A DNA stretch of 64,000 bases from Chitinophaga sp. CF418 (lineage in GTDB: Bacteria > Bacteroidota > Bacteroidia > Chitinophagales > Chitinophagaceae). Location: assembly GCF_900142925.1 (NCBI RefSeq), contig NZ_FRCN01000001.1, positions 248,001-312,000 of the forward strand, given 5' to 3'. The position numbers were made by a program, and so were the translations under genes. Positions 1 through 7,582 of the stretch are shown in pieces. Numbering within the stretch: position 1 is the stretch's first letter; each line of letters starts with the position of its first letter. The notes under the pieces are model-generated. The model saw nothing but the letters and a program-made list of their open reading frames with translations, did no database searches and was not told the origin of the DNA.

Positions 1-7
1 TTCTTGC

Positions 8-15
8 TAATTTTG
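8..15 (+). promoter_or_regulatory. Possible -7 promoter element of the thioesterase gene
   Basis: TAATTTTG matches the Bacteroidota -7 consensus TAnnTTTG and lies 19 bases before the ATG at 35. The matching -33 element would fall outside the window, so only half of the promoter can be judged. Confidence 0.4.
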
Positions 16-34
16 CGCCGTAACAAATCAGCAT

Positions 35-550
35 ATGACATTAACGCCCAAGCGTGCGCAGGACTCCATGATCCAGATGACGGAACTGGTTTTGCCTAAC
101 GACACCAACACTTTCGGCAATCTTATGGGGGGCCGCCTTATGTACTGGATGGACATAGCAGCGGCTTTAGCTACTATGAAACATTGCAGTGCACCGGTGG
201 TGACTGCTTCTGTAGACAACATTTCTTTTGAAACACCCATTAAACTGGGTAATGTAGTACATATTGAGGCAAAGGTGAGCAGAGCATTTTCCACCTCTAT
301 GGAAGTGCACCTGCGTGTATGGGGAGAAGACCCGGTGCAACAGTACCGTTATAAATCCAACGAGGCCTTTATGACTTTCGTAGCACTGGACCCCAATGGG
401 AAGTCCAGGCTGGTTCCCCAGATCATTCCGGATACTGAAGAAGAAAAACAATTATATGAGGGCGCTATGCGCAGACGCCAGTTACGCCTGATCCTGAGCG
501 GTAAAATGAAACCCCAGGATGCAGAGGAACTGAGAGCCTTGTTCATTTAA
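35..550 (+). CDS. Acyl-CoA thioesterase, hotdog fold
   Basis: This 171-residue protein looks like a cytosolic acyl-CoA thioesterase of the YciA/ACOT hotdog family, which hydrolyses acyl-CoA to free acid and CoA. The family signature is visible at residues 25-40 (NTFGNLMGGRLMYWMD), where the helix start and the acidic residue of the active site lie. It is followed by the strand region around TASVDNISF. The length is normal for a single-hotdog enzyme. The ATG at 35 is preceded by a -7-like element, so this start is preferred. The gene appears monocistronic and converges with the HD hydrolase gene. Substrate chain length cannot be inferred. Confidence 0.9.
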   Translation: MTLTPKRAQDSMIQMTELVLPNDTNTFGNLMGGRLMYWMDIAAALATMKHCSAPVVTASVDNISFETPIKLGNVVHIEAKVSRAFSTSMEVHLRVWGEDPVQQYRYKSNEAFMTFVALDPNGKSRLVPQIIPDTEEEKQLYEGAMRRRQLRLILSGKMKPQDAEELRALFI

Positions 551-604
551 ACATATCAGCTTCTCCCCGGATCGTCTGAGTTTCGGGGAGAACTCCTCTA
601 TTTG

Positions 605-1273
605 TCAGCTTTCCCCCTCCCACTCTTTGTAAAACTTCTCCAGGAAGGTCTCCATAAAAGCATGTCTGTCACTTGCCATCAGGCGACCTGTGGCGGTGTT
701 CATCCTGTCCTTCAGCAATAACAGTTTCTCGTAAAAGTGATTGATGGTCGGGGCAGTACTATTCTTATACTGTTCCTTCGTCATATAAAGGTCCGGGACA
801 ATACCGGGATCGTACATGGCCCTGTTCTTAAATCCACCGTAACTAAATGCACGGGCAACACCGATGGCTCCGATAGCATCCAGCCTGTCGGCGTCCTGTA
901 CTACAGCCAGTTCCGGGGAATGAAAGGCGCCGGTATTATGGCCTCCTTTAAAGGAAATATGCAAAATGATATTCACTACATGCTGGATAACCGCCTCCGG
1001 TACACCTGCGGATTCAAGGTAGGAACGGGCTTTCTGCGGACCAACATTTTCGTCGCCATTATGGAATTTGGAATCGGCAATATCATGTAGCAAAGCACTG
1101 AGCTCCACTACTAACAGATCCACCTGCTCACCGACAGCAATCTTTCTGGCCAGCTTCCATACCCGGTAAATATGCCACCAGTCATGGCCGCCTTCAGCGC
1201 CCGACAGTTCCCTTTTTACAAATTGTTCCGTCTGATTGATCAGTTGTTGTGTATCTGCATTGTATTGGCTCAT
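605..1273 (-). CDS. HD-domain phosphohydrolase
   Basis: This is a soluble HD-superfamily metal-dependent phosphohydrolase resembling the YedJ-type predicted hydrolases. Metal-binding motifs are H30 (in GHDWWHIYRVW), H63-D64 (in LLHDIADSKF) and the downstream aspartate in VQDADRLDAIGAIG. An upstream in-frame start at 1309 would add 12 residues, but the promoter (1279-1311, minus strand) lies over that extension, so the ATG at 1273 (MSQYNAD) is preferred and gives 222 residues. Transcription should then begin at or within a few bases of the ATG, so the mRNA may be leaderless. The substrate is unknown; relatives act on nucleotides or phosphoesters. Confidence 0.85.
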   Translation of the reverse strand: MSQYNADTQQLINQTEQFVKRELSGAEGGHDWWHIYRVWKLARKIAVGEQVDLLVVELSALLHDIADSKFHNGDENVGPQKARSYLESAGVPEAVIQHVVNIILHISFKGGHNTGAFHSPELAVVQDADRLDAIGAIGVARAFSYGGFKNRAMYDPGIVPDLYMTKEQYKNSTAPTINHFYEKLLLLKDRMNTATGRLMASDRHAFMETFLEKFYKEWEGES

Positions 1274-1278
1274 AACGC

Positions 1279-1311
1279 CAAATATATTATTTCTCCATGG
1301 CAGCAGCAAAA
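1279..1311 (-). promoter_or_regulatory. Bacteroidota-type promoter of the HD hydrolase gene
   Basis: On the minus strand TTTTG (1307-1311) is followed after 20 bases by TATATTTG (1279-1286), matching the -33/-7 consensus of the Bacteroidota housekeeping sigma factor. The expected start of transcription falls next to the ATG at 1273. Confidence 0.6.
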
Positions 1312-1614
1312 TGAGGGGGCCTACAATAACAGAAAAAACGAAGAAAAGGAGAAACTGAAAAGGAGGCTCATAGCATATGTTGGTTTAGATACTTTCATTG
1401 TTGGTAACCCTCCTTCCTTCTTTCGGTTTCTCCCCCCTGGATTCCGGCATGCAATTTTAGAATTGATCAGGGATCTTGCTTCACTAAGATCTTCTTCGTT
1501 TTTCCTCTTGAATGGTTTAAAACATCCGCTGGATTCGTTTGGTGCATGCTGCCATTCAGTTGTTATTGAACTTTTAATGGCGGTTGGTAATTACGATTTA
1601 GATCAAAAAAAGTC

Positions 1615-1632
1615 CCCCTTAAAGAAGGGGGT
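1615..1632 (-). terminator. Terminator-like hairpin
   Basis: CCCCCTT and AAGGGGG (7 bp) enclose an AAAG loop. Read on the minus strand the stem is followed by a run of seven T, typical of an intrinsic terminator, but no clear gene ends just upstream of it on that strand. Confidence 0.45.
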
Positions 1633-1704
1633 AGTAGCATCATCGCTATAGCGATTTAAATTCTGGTTGATAAAATTATAAAGAGCTGTCATAGCTTCTG
1701 GAAG

Positions 1705-1747
1705 ATACCTTACTGAGGCCCCTTTTGGGCCTCAGCGCGTAAGGTAT
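1705..1747. repeat. Long palindrome (8 bp + 9 bp stem)
   Basis: ATACCTTA (1705-1712) pairs with TAAGGTAT (1740-1747), and CTGAGGCCC (1713-1721) pairs with GGGCCTCAG (1727-1735) around a CTTTT loop. CGCG is bulged on one side. It has no T-tract, so it looks more like a REP-type palindromic unit than a terminator. Confidence 0.6.
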
Positions 1748-1789
1748 ATACTTCAGGGAAGCGGGAATACTTTTATATTGGCGCGGCGT

Positions 1790-1875
1790 AAGGCGGGGAA
1801 AATTCGTGAACCCTGACTGCGAGGTCAAAAAAATTTGTTGGCCTTGCTGACCCTAGTACGGGGCGACCCCGCCTT
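1790..1875. repeat. Inverted repeat AAGGCGGGG / CCCCGCCTT enclosing 68 bp
   Basis: Perfect 9-bp arms at 1790-1798 and 1867-1875 enclose a segment with further partial complementarity (GGTCA near 1825 and TGACC near 1849). It could be a structured RNA, a REP-like element or a small mobile repeat; nothing in the window decides. Confidence 0.4.
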
Positions 1876-2433
1876 TTACCGCTGATTTGTTCAATTTCAG
1901 ATACACCCTTTCAGTATATCGCTTTTAGAGCACTGAGCCAGCTATCTCCAAATAATCAGAGGATAGCCGTGCTATTCTGGTTGGTTTTAGAATTTTTAAG
2001 GATTGGCCTGATTTTGCGATGGAAATATCCTGTTTAATCGCAGTACCCATGTTATTATAACGAATCCTTTTATTTATTAATCTGCTAAATCTATTCTTTG
2101 AAGCTATGCGCATAGAGCGATAAATAACATATTATAAATATCGTAATCTCTCAAACAATCCTGACATAATATCAAAAACACCAATCATCATTCCGTCTTA
2201 CATCATAAAAATAGCACTCATCATTCATATTTCACAATGATTTAAAGTAAAACATAAATATATTTTTATTTATAATGTAATTGGAAAGTACTGAAAAGTA
2301 GATGAAAGAGCTTGAAACAAGGATACCATTTCAACCGAAACAAATTGAATATTTAGCGGGGCGAACATAGGAATGTCGGTCAATACCGCTCAGTAATTTT
2401 ATGATGGGGAAGTTAAAAAAGGAATAGAATGGG

Positions 2434-3015
2434 TTAATCTTTACGCACCAGCACGTCGGTGATCCTGTTCAATTGTTTTACTTTTTCTGTAAAATCGCCT
2501 TTTATCCGGTCCCTGATCACCTGTAGCTTATCTAATACATCATTAATAGAGCCGGGGATCACTTCCTGCAATACTTCTTTAAGACGTTTGGCAACTGTAG
2601 GGGATTTTCCGTTGGTAGAGATGGCTATCTTGAGGTGGCCTTTTTGTACAATAGAACCTAAATAAAAATCACACAGCTCAGGTGTATCAGCTACATTAAT
2701 CAATACCCGGCTGCATTTTGCCTTTTCCCATATATACATGTTCAATTCCGCATCACTGGTGGCGGCAATGGCCAGGTCTTTTCCCAACATATCACCACAG
2801 GAGAATGGTTTCTGGATCAGTTCCACGTTAGGGGCATGCTTTACAAGCTCCATCAGTTCTGGCTGGAACCAGGTCGCTACTACAGTGATATTTGCCCCCG
2901 GACAGTTCTCCAGCATGGCATTTACTTTTTCATGACCTATATTCCCCCCTCCCACAACCAGTACATGCAGGCGGTTCAATTTAAAAAATACCGGGAAAAG
3001 ATGATTTTCTTCCAT
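2434..3015 (-). CDS. Precorrin-2 dehydrogenase / sirohydrochlorin ferrochelatase-like (siroheme synthase N-terminal module)
   Basis: This protein matches the NAD-dependent precorrin-2 dehydrogenase module of siroheme synthase (CysG N-terminal part, Met8p/SirC). It oxidises precorrin-2 to sirohydrochlorin and in bifunctional members inserts iron. A Rossmann motif is visible near the N-terminus (VLVVGGGNIGHEKVNAML), and the family segment ISTNGKSPTVAKRLKE lies in the C-terminal half. I prefer the ATG at 3015 (MEENHLF, 193 residues). The alternative ATG at 3045 sits inside the arm of a long hairpin (3033-3094). The gene is last in an operon after sulfite reductase and uroporphyrinogen-III methyltransferase, so its likely job is siroheme supply for the reductase. 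Confidence 0.85.
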   Translation of the reverse strand: MEENHLFPVFFKLNRLHVLVVGGGNIGHEKVNAMLENCPGANITVVATWFQPELMELVKHAPNVELIQKPFSCGDMLGKDLAIAATSDAELNMYIWEKAKCSRVLINVADTPELCDFYLGSIVQKGHLKIAISTNGKSPTVAKRLKEVLQEVIPGSINDVLDKLQVIRDRIKGDFTEKVKQLNRITDVLVRKD

Positions 3016-3032
3016 AATGGTGCTATTACTGA

Positions 3033-3094
3033 TTACACATGACAAATTACGTACCCATCCCTCACCGGGAACTCCTGTAATTTATCATGTGTAA
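3033..3094 (-). other. Intra-operonic stem-loop, 18-bp arms
   Basis: TTACACATGACAAATTAC (3033-3050) and GTAATTTATCATGTGTAA (3077-3094) are complementary at 17 of 18 positions and flank a 26-base loop. The structure fills the gap between the methyltransferase gene and the precorrin-2 dehydrogenase gene. It could protect the upstream message from decay or tune translation of the last gene. There is no T-tract, so termination is unlikely. Confidence 0.65.
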
Positions 3095-3102
3095 TTTATG
3101 AG

Positions 3103-3888
3103 TTATACAGCTATTTTCAGTTGTTCCGCTATCTTTTCCTGTACTGCCAGGAAAGCCTCATGAAAACGCACTACTTCTCCCACTACAATAATTGCCGGGT
3201 TACGCAGATTGTCGCGCAAAGCTATTTCCTTCAGATCGGCTACATTTCCTATGCCTATTTTCTGGTCAGGCAGTGTTCCATTCTGAATAATGGCGGCTGG
3301 CACGTTGCCTTTACCCTGTGCTACGTATGCTGCTGAGATCTCCTCCAATTTGCCCATCCCCATGAGTACTACAACCGTAGTATCTGCCTGGACAGCATAA
3401 GCCAGGTCACGGGATAAGCTCCCACTCTGTGTGGTACCGGTCAGGACCCAAAATCCTTCACTCACATTACGCGCCGTAACAGGTATCCTGTTGATACCAG
3501 GTACAGAGATAGCACTGGTTATGCCCGGCACGACTTCCGTATCAATATTGAATTGCTGGGCGAAGGTCAGTTCCTCCTGTCCACGGCCAAATACGAAAGA
3601 GTCCCCTCCTTTGAGGCGTACCACACTGCCATAAGTAAGTGCATATTTCACGATCATGCGGTTGATCTCATCCTGAGAGTACACATGCATACCTGCACGC
3701 TTACCAACGAAACGCTTCAGGCAATTGCTGGGCGCATGCTCAAGCAATTCATTATTGGAAAGCGCGTCATAAAGGATCACCCTTGCCTGCTGTATGGCTT
3801 TCAGGCCTTTTACAGTGATCAGCTCAGGATCTCCGGGCCCCGCGCCTACCAGTGTCAATTTCGGATGTATATTCTGCATAGTGTACAT
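3103..3888 (-). CDS. cobA: Uroporphyrinogen-III C-methyltransferase
   Basis: This is a single-domain SUMT of about 260 residues, which uses S-adenosylmethionine twice to convert uroporphyrinogen III to precorrin-2, the first committed step to siroheme. The family P-loop-like motif LVGAGPGDPELITVKG is near residue 13, VVRLKGGDSFVFGRG is in the middle, and VVPGITSAISVPG follows. Start codons at 3888 (MYTMQN) and 3879 (MQNIHPK) are both possible. It lies 27 bases downstream of the reductase gene in the same direction, consistent with one siroheme/assimilation transcript. There is no fused CysG N-terminal domain; that activity is supplied by the next gene. Confidence 0.93.
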   Translation of the reverse strand: MYTMQNIHPKLTLVGAGPGDPELITVKGLKAIQQARVILYDALSNNELLEHAPSNCLKRFVGKRAGMHVYSQDEINRMIVKYALTYGSVVRLKGGDSFVFGRGQEELTFAQQFNIDTEVVPGITSAISVPGINRIPVTARNVSEGFWVLTGTTQSGSLSRDLAYAVQADTTVVVLMGMGKLEEISAAYVAQGKGNVPAAIIQNGTLPDQKIGIGNVADLKEIALRDNLRNPAIIVVGEVVRFHEAFLAVQEKIAEQLKIAV

Positions 3889-3915
3889 TTAATAAGATGT
3901 GATAACCGCAAGCGT

Positions 3916-6030
3916 TTATTGTGCTACAACTGCTGCTGACTGTTGTCTGTATGACTGCGCCTGCTGGTAGAAATCTGATGCCTGTTGATAGTATTGTTTT
4001 GCAAAGCTTTCAGAAGGTTCGTTCTGATTGATCTGCAATACCAGTGTTTTAAAGCTGCCATCCAGTGACCATTTGCCGGTTTCAACAAAATGTTTGTCGA
4101 AATCGTTGATGATGCCTGTCTGTGTATTACAGCTTACGCCTTCACCCAGTAACAGTGCTTTCGCAGTCTGTACGAAAGTGGAGTAAGAGTGGTAAATGCT
4201 GTCTGCATACTGTTTATCATCCAGTCCGGTCTTGCTCCATTGCAGCTTTTCCTCTCCTTCAAACAGGAGTGTAGCTACCAGGTCAATCACCACGCTGGCA
4301 CATTCGCCCACGCCAATAGCTGTTGCGAATTTGTCGCCCTGACCCCAGTCAACGAAATCTTCATCAATCAGTGTATTCAGATCAGTTAGTGGTTTCAGGA
4401 GATCATAAAAATATTTTTCACCCTGACGATCGTAATAGTCATTGAACTTCTCATCTTTCTGACCATTTGCTTCAAAGTCGTTCAGCAGGGAACGCAGTAC
4501 ATCAGGACCTCTTTTACTTGGCACTTTGATCACTTTATCAGCAACACGGCCCACGCCATCTCCTACGATACCTCCACCCAGGAGCACCTGCAGGGCCGGT
4601 AATACCTTACCGCCGCTTTTCAGTGAGCTACCATGGAAACCAATAGCAGCAATACCATGCTGACCGCAGGAGTTCATACAACCACTTATCTTGATCTTAA
4701 TATCCTTATTATATACCAGGTCAGGAAATTCTTCCTGGATCACCAGTTCCAGTGCTGTAGAAATACCGGTGCTGCTGGAAATAGCCAGGTTACAGGTATC
4801 AGTACCAGGACAGGCAGTGATATCTGCAATACTGTCAAAACCCGGTTCTGCAAAACCTCCTGCTTCCAGTACGCTGAATACGTAAGGCAGATGTGCAGGC
4901 TGGATATATTTCAGCAGTAAGCCCTGGTTGGCTGTCACGCGTACGTCATTGGCTACAGCGGGTCTGAGACCTTCTATCACCTGACGGGATATTACAGAAC
5001 TGATATTACCCAATGGCACACGTACGTAGGCGGCATAGTAGCCAGCCTGACGCTGCTGGAAGACGTTAGTCTGTTTCCAGGCTTCATATTTCTTCGGATC
5101 CTTAATAGTATATGCCGGCAATACCGCATCTGCAGCCGGCAGTTCCGGAGCAGCCCAGGTATCAGCATCTACATGGAAGGATTTGGATTTAATAGCGATG
5201 CGCTCTTCTTCTACCAGACGCTGAAATTCTTCAAAACCAATTTTCTGGATGAGGAACTTCATACGTGCCTTATGACGGCTGGCCCTTTCACCATGGCGGT
5301 CAAACACACGCAAAACTGCTTCTATATATGGAATGAGCTGATCTTCTTCCAGGAATTCATGGCCAACATGTGCCAGGTAAGGTTGCGCCCCAAGGCCACC
5401 ACCTACCAGTACCTTGAAACCACGTACGTCCCTGCCATTTTCCACACGAACCTTAGGTATTACACCTAAATCGTGCATAAATGCCCAGGCAGTATCGGCG
5501 TCGCTGCTGGAGAAAGCCATCTTAAATTTACGTCCCATATCCTGGCAGATAGGGTTACGCAGAAAATACCTGAAGGTTGCATCTGCATAAGGAGTAACAT
5601 CAAACGGCTCCTCAGGATCAATACCTGCCTTGTCGGAAGCAGTAATGTTACGAACCGTGTTACCACATGCCTCACGGATGGTGATATCGTCCAGATCGAG
5701 TTTGCTCCACAGTTCGGGGGTCTTTTCCAGGCTTACGAAGTGGATCTGAATATCCTGACGGGTGGTCAGGTGCAGGTTGCCGGTAGAATATTCGTCGGAT
5801 ACGTCTGAGATACGTTTCCATTGTTCCAGCGTCATCTTACCATATGGCAGTTTGATGCGGATCATCTGTACACCTGCCTGACGCTGGCCATAGATACCTC
5901 TCGCCAGACGCAGGCTGCGAAATTTTTCTTCCGGGATCTGTCCTTCGCGGAATAAGCGGATCTTTTTCTCCAGTTCTATGATATCTTTCTCAACCACAGG
6001 ATTTTCCAGTTCGGTTCTGAAGCTTTGCAT
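3916..6030 (-). CDS. Ferredoxin-type sulfite/nitrite reductase fused to a C-terminal HEPN-like domain
   Basis: This 704-residue siroheme-[4Fe-4S] reductase catalyses six-electron reduction of sulfite (or nitrite). The cluster/siroheme cysteines are visible as C407-x5-C413 (ITACPGTDTC) and C451-x3-C455 (SGCMNSCGQHG). Both ferrite-type half domains are present, with LTTRQDIQIHF and ACGNTVRNI in the first half. Residues about 575-700 extend beyond the usual 500-600 residue enzyme. They contain an alpha-helical block (around AKALLLGEGVSCNTQTGIIN and DKHFVETG) resembling HEPN domains. The context with siroheme-making genes favours assimilatory sulfite reductase. It is first in the operon, with a promoter at 6275-6306 and a roughly 240-base leader. 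Confidence 0.88.
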   Translation of the reverse strand: MQSFRTELENPVVEKDIIELEKKIRLFREGQIPEEKFRSLRLARGIYGQRQAGVQMIRIKLPYGKMTLEQWKRISDVSDEYSTGNLHLTTRQDIQIHFVSLEKTPELWSKLDLDDITIREACGNTVRNITASDKAGIDPEEPFDVTPYADATFRYFLRNPICQDMGRKFKMAFSSSDADTAWAFMHDLGVIPKVRVENGRDVRGFKVLVGGGLGAQPYLAHVGHEFLEEDQLIPYIEAVLRVFDRHGERASRHKARMKFLIQKIGFEEFQRLVEEERIAIKSKSFHVDADTWAAPELPAADAVLPAYTIKDPKKYEAWKQTNVFQQRQAGYYAAYVRVPLGNISSVISRQVIEGLRPAVANDVRVTANQGLLLKYIQPAHLPYVFSVLEAGGFAEPGFDSIADITACPGTDTCNLAISSSTGISTALELVIQEEFPDLVYNKDIKIKISGCMNSCGQHGIAAIGFHGSSLKSGGKVLPALQVLLGGGIVGDGVGRVADKVIKVPSKRGPDVLRSLLNDFEANGQKDEKFNDYYDRQGEKYFYDLLKPLTDLNTLIDEDFVDWGQGDKFATAIGVGECASVVIDLVATLLFEGEEKLQWSKTGLDDKQYADSIYHSYSTFVQTAKALLLGEGVSCNTQTGIINDFDKHFVETGKWSLDGSFKTLVLQINQNEPSESFAKQYYQQASDFYQQAQSYRQQSAAVVAQ

Positions 6031-6098
6031 AGTGAATATTTTCTTGGTGGTAAATTATCAGATATTAAAACGTTATACTTCCTTATCGTCTATAAAAC

Positions 6099-6133
6099 AC
6101 AGCGCCTCCGCATATTAAGGTCGGAGGCGCTGT
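6099..6133 (-). promoter_or_regulatory. Leader hairpin (12-bp perfect stem) before sulfite reductase
   Basis: ACAGCGCCTCCG (6099-6110) and CGGAGGCGCTGT (6122-6133) form a perfect stem with an 11-base loop, within the 5' leader of the reductase transcript. On the minus strand GTTTTATAG follows the stem, a weak T-rich tail. It may be an attenuator or a stability element. I do not recognise a known riboswitch class. Confidence 0.55.
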
Positions 6134-6256
6134 ATATCTTGGTTGATTCCTGGTCGATCAATTTTCCTTATACATCTACGCCTCCCCGGCTACCATTACA
6201 ATGGAGCAATGGCATCCATAACACAAAAATCCGCTATTCATCCCTATATTTCCCAT

Positions 6257-6272
6257 TAATTTAGTAGACTAT
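6257..6272 (-). promoter_or_regulatory. Possible Rrf2-family operator
   Basis: On the minus strand ATAGTCTACTAAATTA lies just downstream of the -7 element, over the expected transcription start. It resembles the ATAGTyGACTAAATT half-site known for IscR-type Rrf2 regulators. Rrf2 proteins (CymR, IscR) often control sulfur and Fe-S genes, which fits. No Rrf2 gene is in the window, so this is inference. Confidence 0.4.
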
Positions 6273-6274
6273 TA

Positions 6275-6306
6275 CAAAGTTATAAATATAGGCCAGAATT
6301 CCAAAA
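6275..6306 (-). promoter_or_regulatory. Promoter of the sulfite reductase operon
   Basis: On the minus strand TTTTG (6302-6306) is followed after exactly 19 bases by TAACTTTG (6275-6282). Both match the Bacteroidota -33/-7 consensus, including spacing. Predicted start of transcription is near 6268, leaving a leader of about 240 bases before the ATG at 6030. Confidence 0.75.
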
Positions 6307-6541
6307 GTATTTTGCCCCTCTAAAGCCCGGAGGGACAGCCCTTTCCCGGACCGGCCGGAACAGTATGTTTCTTCGGAATCCGCTGGTATGCCTACCTGCA
6401 TTGGAAAGAAGACTCCCTATACGATATACCTGTCATAACCATTGATTATACAGGATAACTATTATTTATGCTGAATAGGCCCCGTATTACTTTCTCCCGT
6501 CTCTGTCTTAACTTTGCGACGCAAGAACAAATGAAAAGCGC
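6307..6541. other. Intergenic region between divergent genes
   Basis: With 6031-6306 this forms a 511-base divergent intergenic region. Near its right edge, TAACTTTG at 6509-6516 is a good -7 candidate for the phosphatase gene, though no clear TTTG lies at the right distance. Nothing else is recognised. Confidence 0.4.
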
Positions 6542-7201
6542 ATGATAAATACGGTGATATTTGATATGGACGGGCTGTTGATAGATTCTGAACCACTTTG
6601 GGGGAGAGCCATGAGAGAAGTCTTTGCTACTGTCGGAGTAGATCTTACCATGGAACTGGCCAGCCATACTACCGGCCTTCGTACAGCAGAGGTCGTGGAT
6701 TACTGGCACAATTACTTCAAGTGGCAGGGGAAGGACAACCTACAGGTTACCAATGAGATAATAGATGCTGTTATCAACAAGATAGTGGCAGAAGGCGAAG
6801 CAATGGAGGGCTTGGAATATATACTGGACTATTTCACCAAAAAGAACTTTAAAATAGGACTGGCATCCTCTTCTCCCCTGCGACTGATTGAATCTGCAGT
6901 TGACCACATGGGTATCAGGGATAGATTCCATGCCATCTCTTCAGCAGAATTCGAGTCACACGGCAAACCTCACCCGGCAGTATATCTGGCTTGTGCCAAA
7001 AAACTAGGTAGCGCTCCACTGGAATGCCTGGCTTTTGAAGATTCAGTAACAGGCATGACGGCCGCCAAAGCTGCCCGCATGAAAACAGTTGTAGTACCGG
7101 AAGCACACAACCGCCAGAACAAACGATATGCACTGGCAGATGTACAACTGGATTCCCTGCTGGAGTTCAATGACGATATATTAGCCCGTTTGCAGGCCTA
7201 A
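6542..7201 (+). CDS. HAD-superfamily sugar-phosphate phosphatase, HxpB/YniC-like
   Basis: This 219-residue cytosolic HAD hydrolase of the beta-phosphoglucomutase-like class probably dephosphorylates small sugar or hexitol phosphates. The nucleophile motif is DMDGLLIDSE (D8 and D10). Motif II is LASSSPLR, the lysine motif is HGKPHPAVYL, and the metal-binding acidic motif is AFEDSVTGMTAAKAA. The helical cap between residues about 18 and 85 is of the C1 type. The opening (DSEPLWGRAMREVF, TTGLRTAEVV) is closest to hexitol phosphatase HxpB. The earlier ATG at 6531 runs into a stop immediately, so 6542 is the start. It is monocistronic. Confidence 0.9.
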   Translation: MINTVIFDMDGLLIDSEPLWGRAMREVFATVGVDLTMELASHTTGLRTAEVVDYWHNYFKWQGKDNLQVTNEIIDAVINKIVAEGEAMEGLEYILDYFTKKNFKIGLASSSPLRLIESAVDHMGIRDRFHAISSAEFESHGKPHPAVYLACAKKLGSAPLECLAFEDSVTGMTAAKAARMKTVVVPEAHNRQNKRYALADVQLDSLLEFNDDILARLQA

Positions 7202-7526
7202 GGCAAATTTTCGGGTAAACAATACCTCAGGGGGTTAGGGGTTTGGTAAACAAATACCTTAATGGAAATGCTGCCGGTTACTAACGATATACCAGGCCCT
7301 CGCGGCCTTAACAGGCGAGGTGCAACATAAAATATTGCTTTTATCTTTTACGGGCAGACGTCAGCGTCTGCCTGTTTCATTTTAGCCGATTCTGTACTGT
7401 AACAGAAACAGCGCCGGCATGGCATCTGCCGCCTGGGAGCATACCTGAAACCGCAGCAACACGCAACCAACACAAAATCCAGGGATGTACAGGTAAAAAC
7501 CAAAACGAGCAACTTTATATAAAAGA
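7202..7526. other. Intergenic region with hairpins
   Basis: No gene is seen between the convergent phosphatase and rpsA genes. A small inverted repeat CCTCGC/GCGAGG lies near 7298-7320 and a stronger terminator-like hairpin at 7353-7372. Confidence 0.5.
7353..7372 (+). terminator. Terminator-like hairpin downstream of the HAD phosphatase
   Basis: GGCAGACG and CGTCTGCC (8 bp) flank a TCAG tetraloop and are followed by TGTTTCATTTT. It lies about 150 bases after the phosphatase stop and could end that transcript. Confidence 0.5.
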
Positions 7527-7527
7527 A

Positions 7528-7557
7528 GAAGGGTGTCCTGTTACCAGAACACCCTTC
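7528..7557 (-). terminator. Intrinsic terminator of rpsA
   Basis: A 13-bp stem with one mismatch (GAAGGGTGT arm at 7528-7536, ACACCCTTC arm at 7549-7557) and a TTAC loop is followed on the minus strand by TTCTTTT. It lies 26 bases after the rpsA stop codon. Confidence 0.8.
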
Positions 7558-7582
7558 ATGTATTTCAACAACCTAAAAAAGC

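Larger units (their letters stand above)
1312..2433. other. 1.1 kb intergenic region with palindromes, no convincing gene
   Basis: Open frames here (a 159-codon plus-strand frame overlapping the HD gene and a 62-codon minus-strand frame at 1925-2113) have low-complexity or unconvincing compositions and no family resemblance, so I do not call genes. The region contains three inverted repeats (1615-1632, 1705-1747, 1790-1875), reported separately, and an AT-rich stretch from about 2110 to 2400. It separates the convergent thioesterase/HD pair from the siroheme operon. Confidence 0.6.

Noticed and set aside
1172..1651. 159-codon plus-strand open frame over the HD gene and the intergenic region
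   Set aside because: It overlaps the HD hydrolase antisense, has low-complexity translation (Lys/Arg-rich, then Leu/Ser-rich) and no family resemblance.
1925..2113. 62-codon minus-strand open frame
   Set aside because: It is short, isolated and AT-rich, with no promoter or recognisable motif; it is likely chance.
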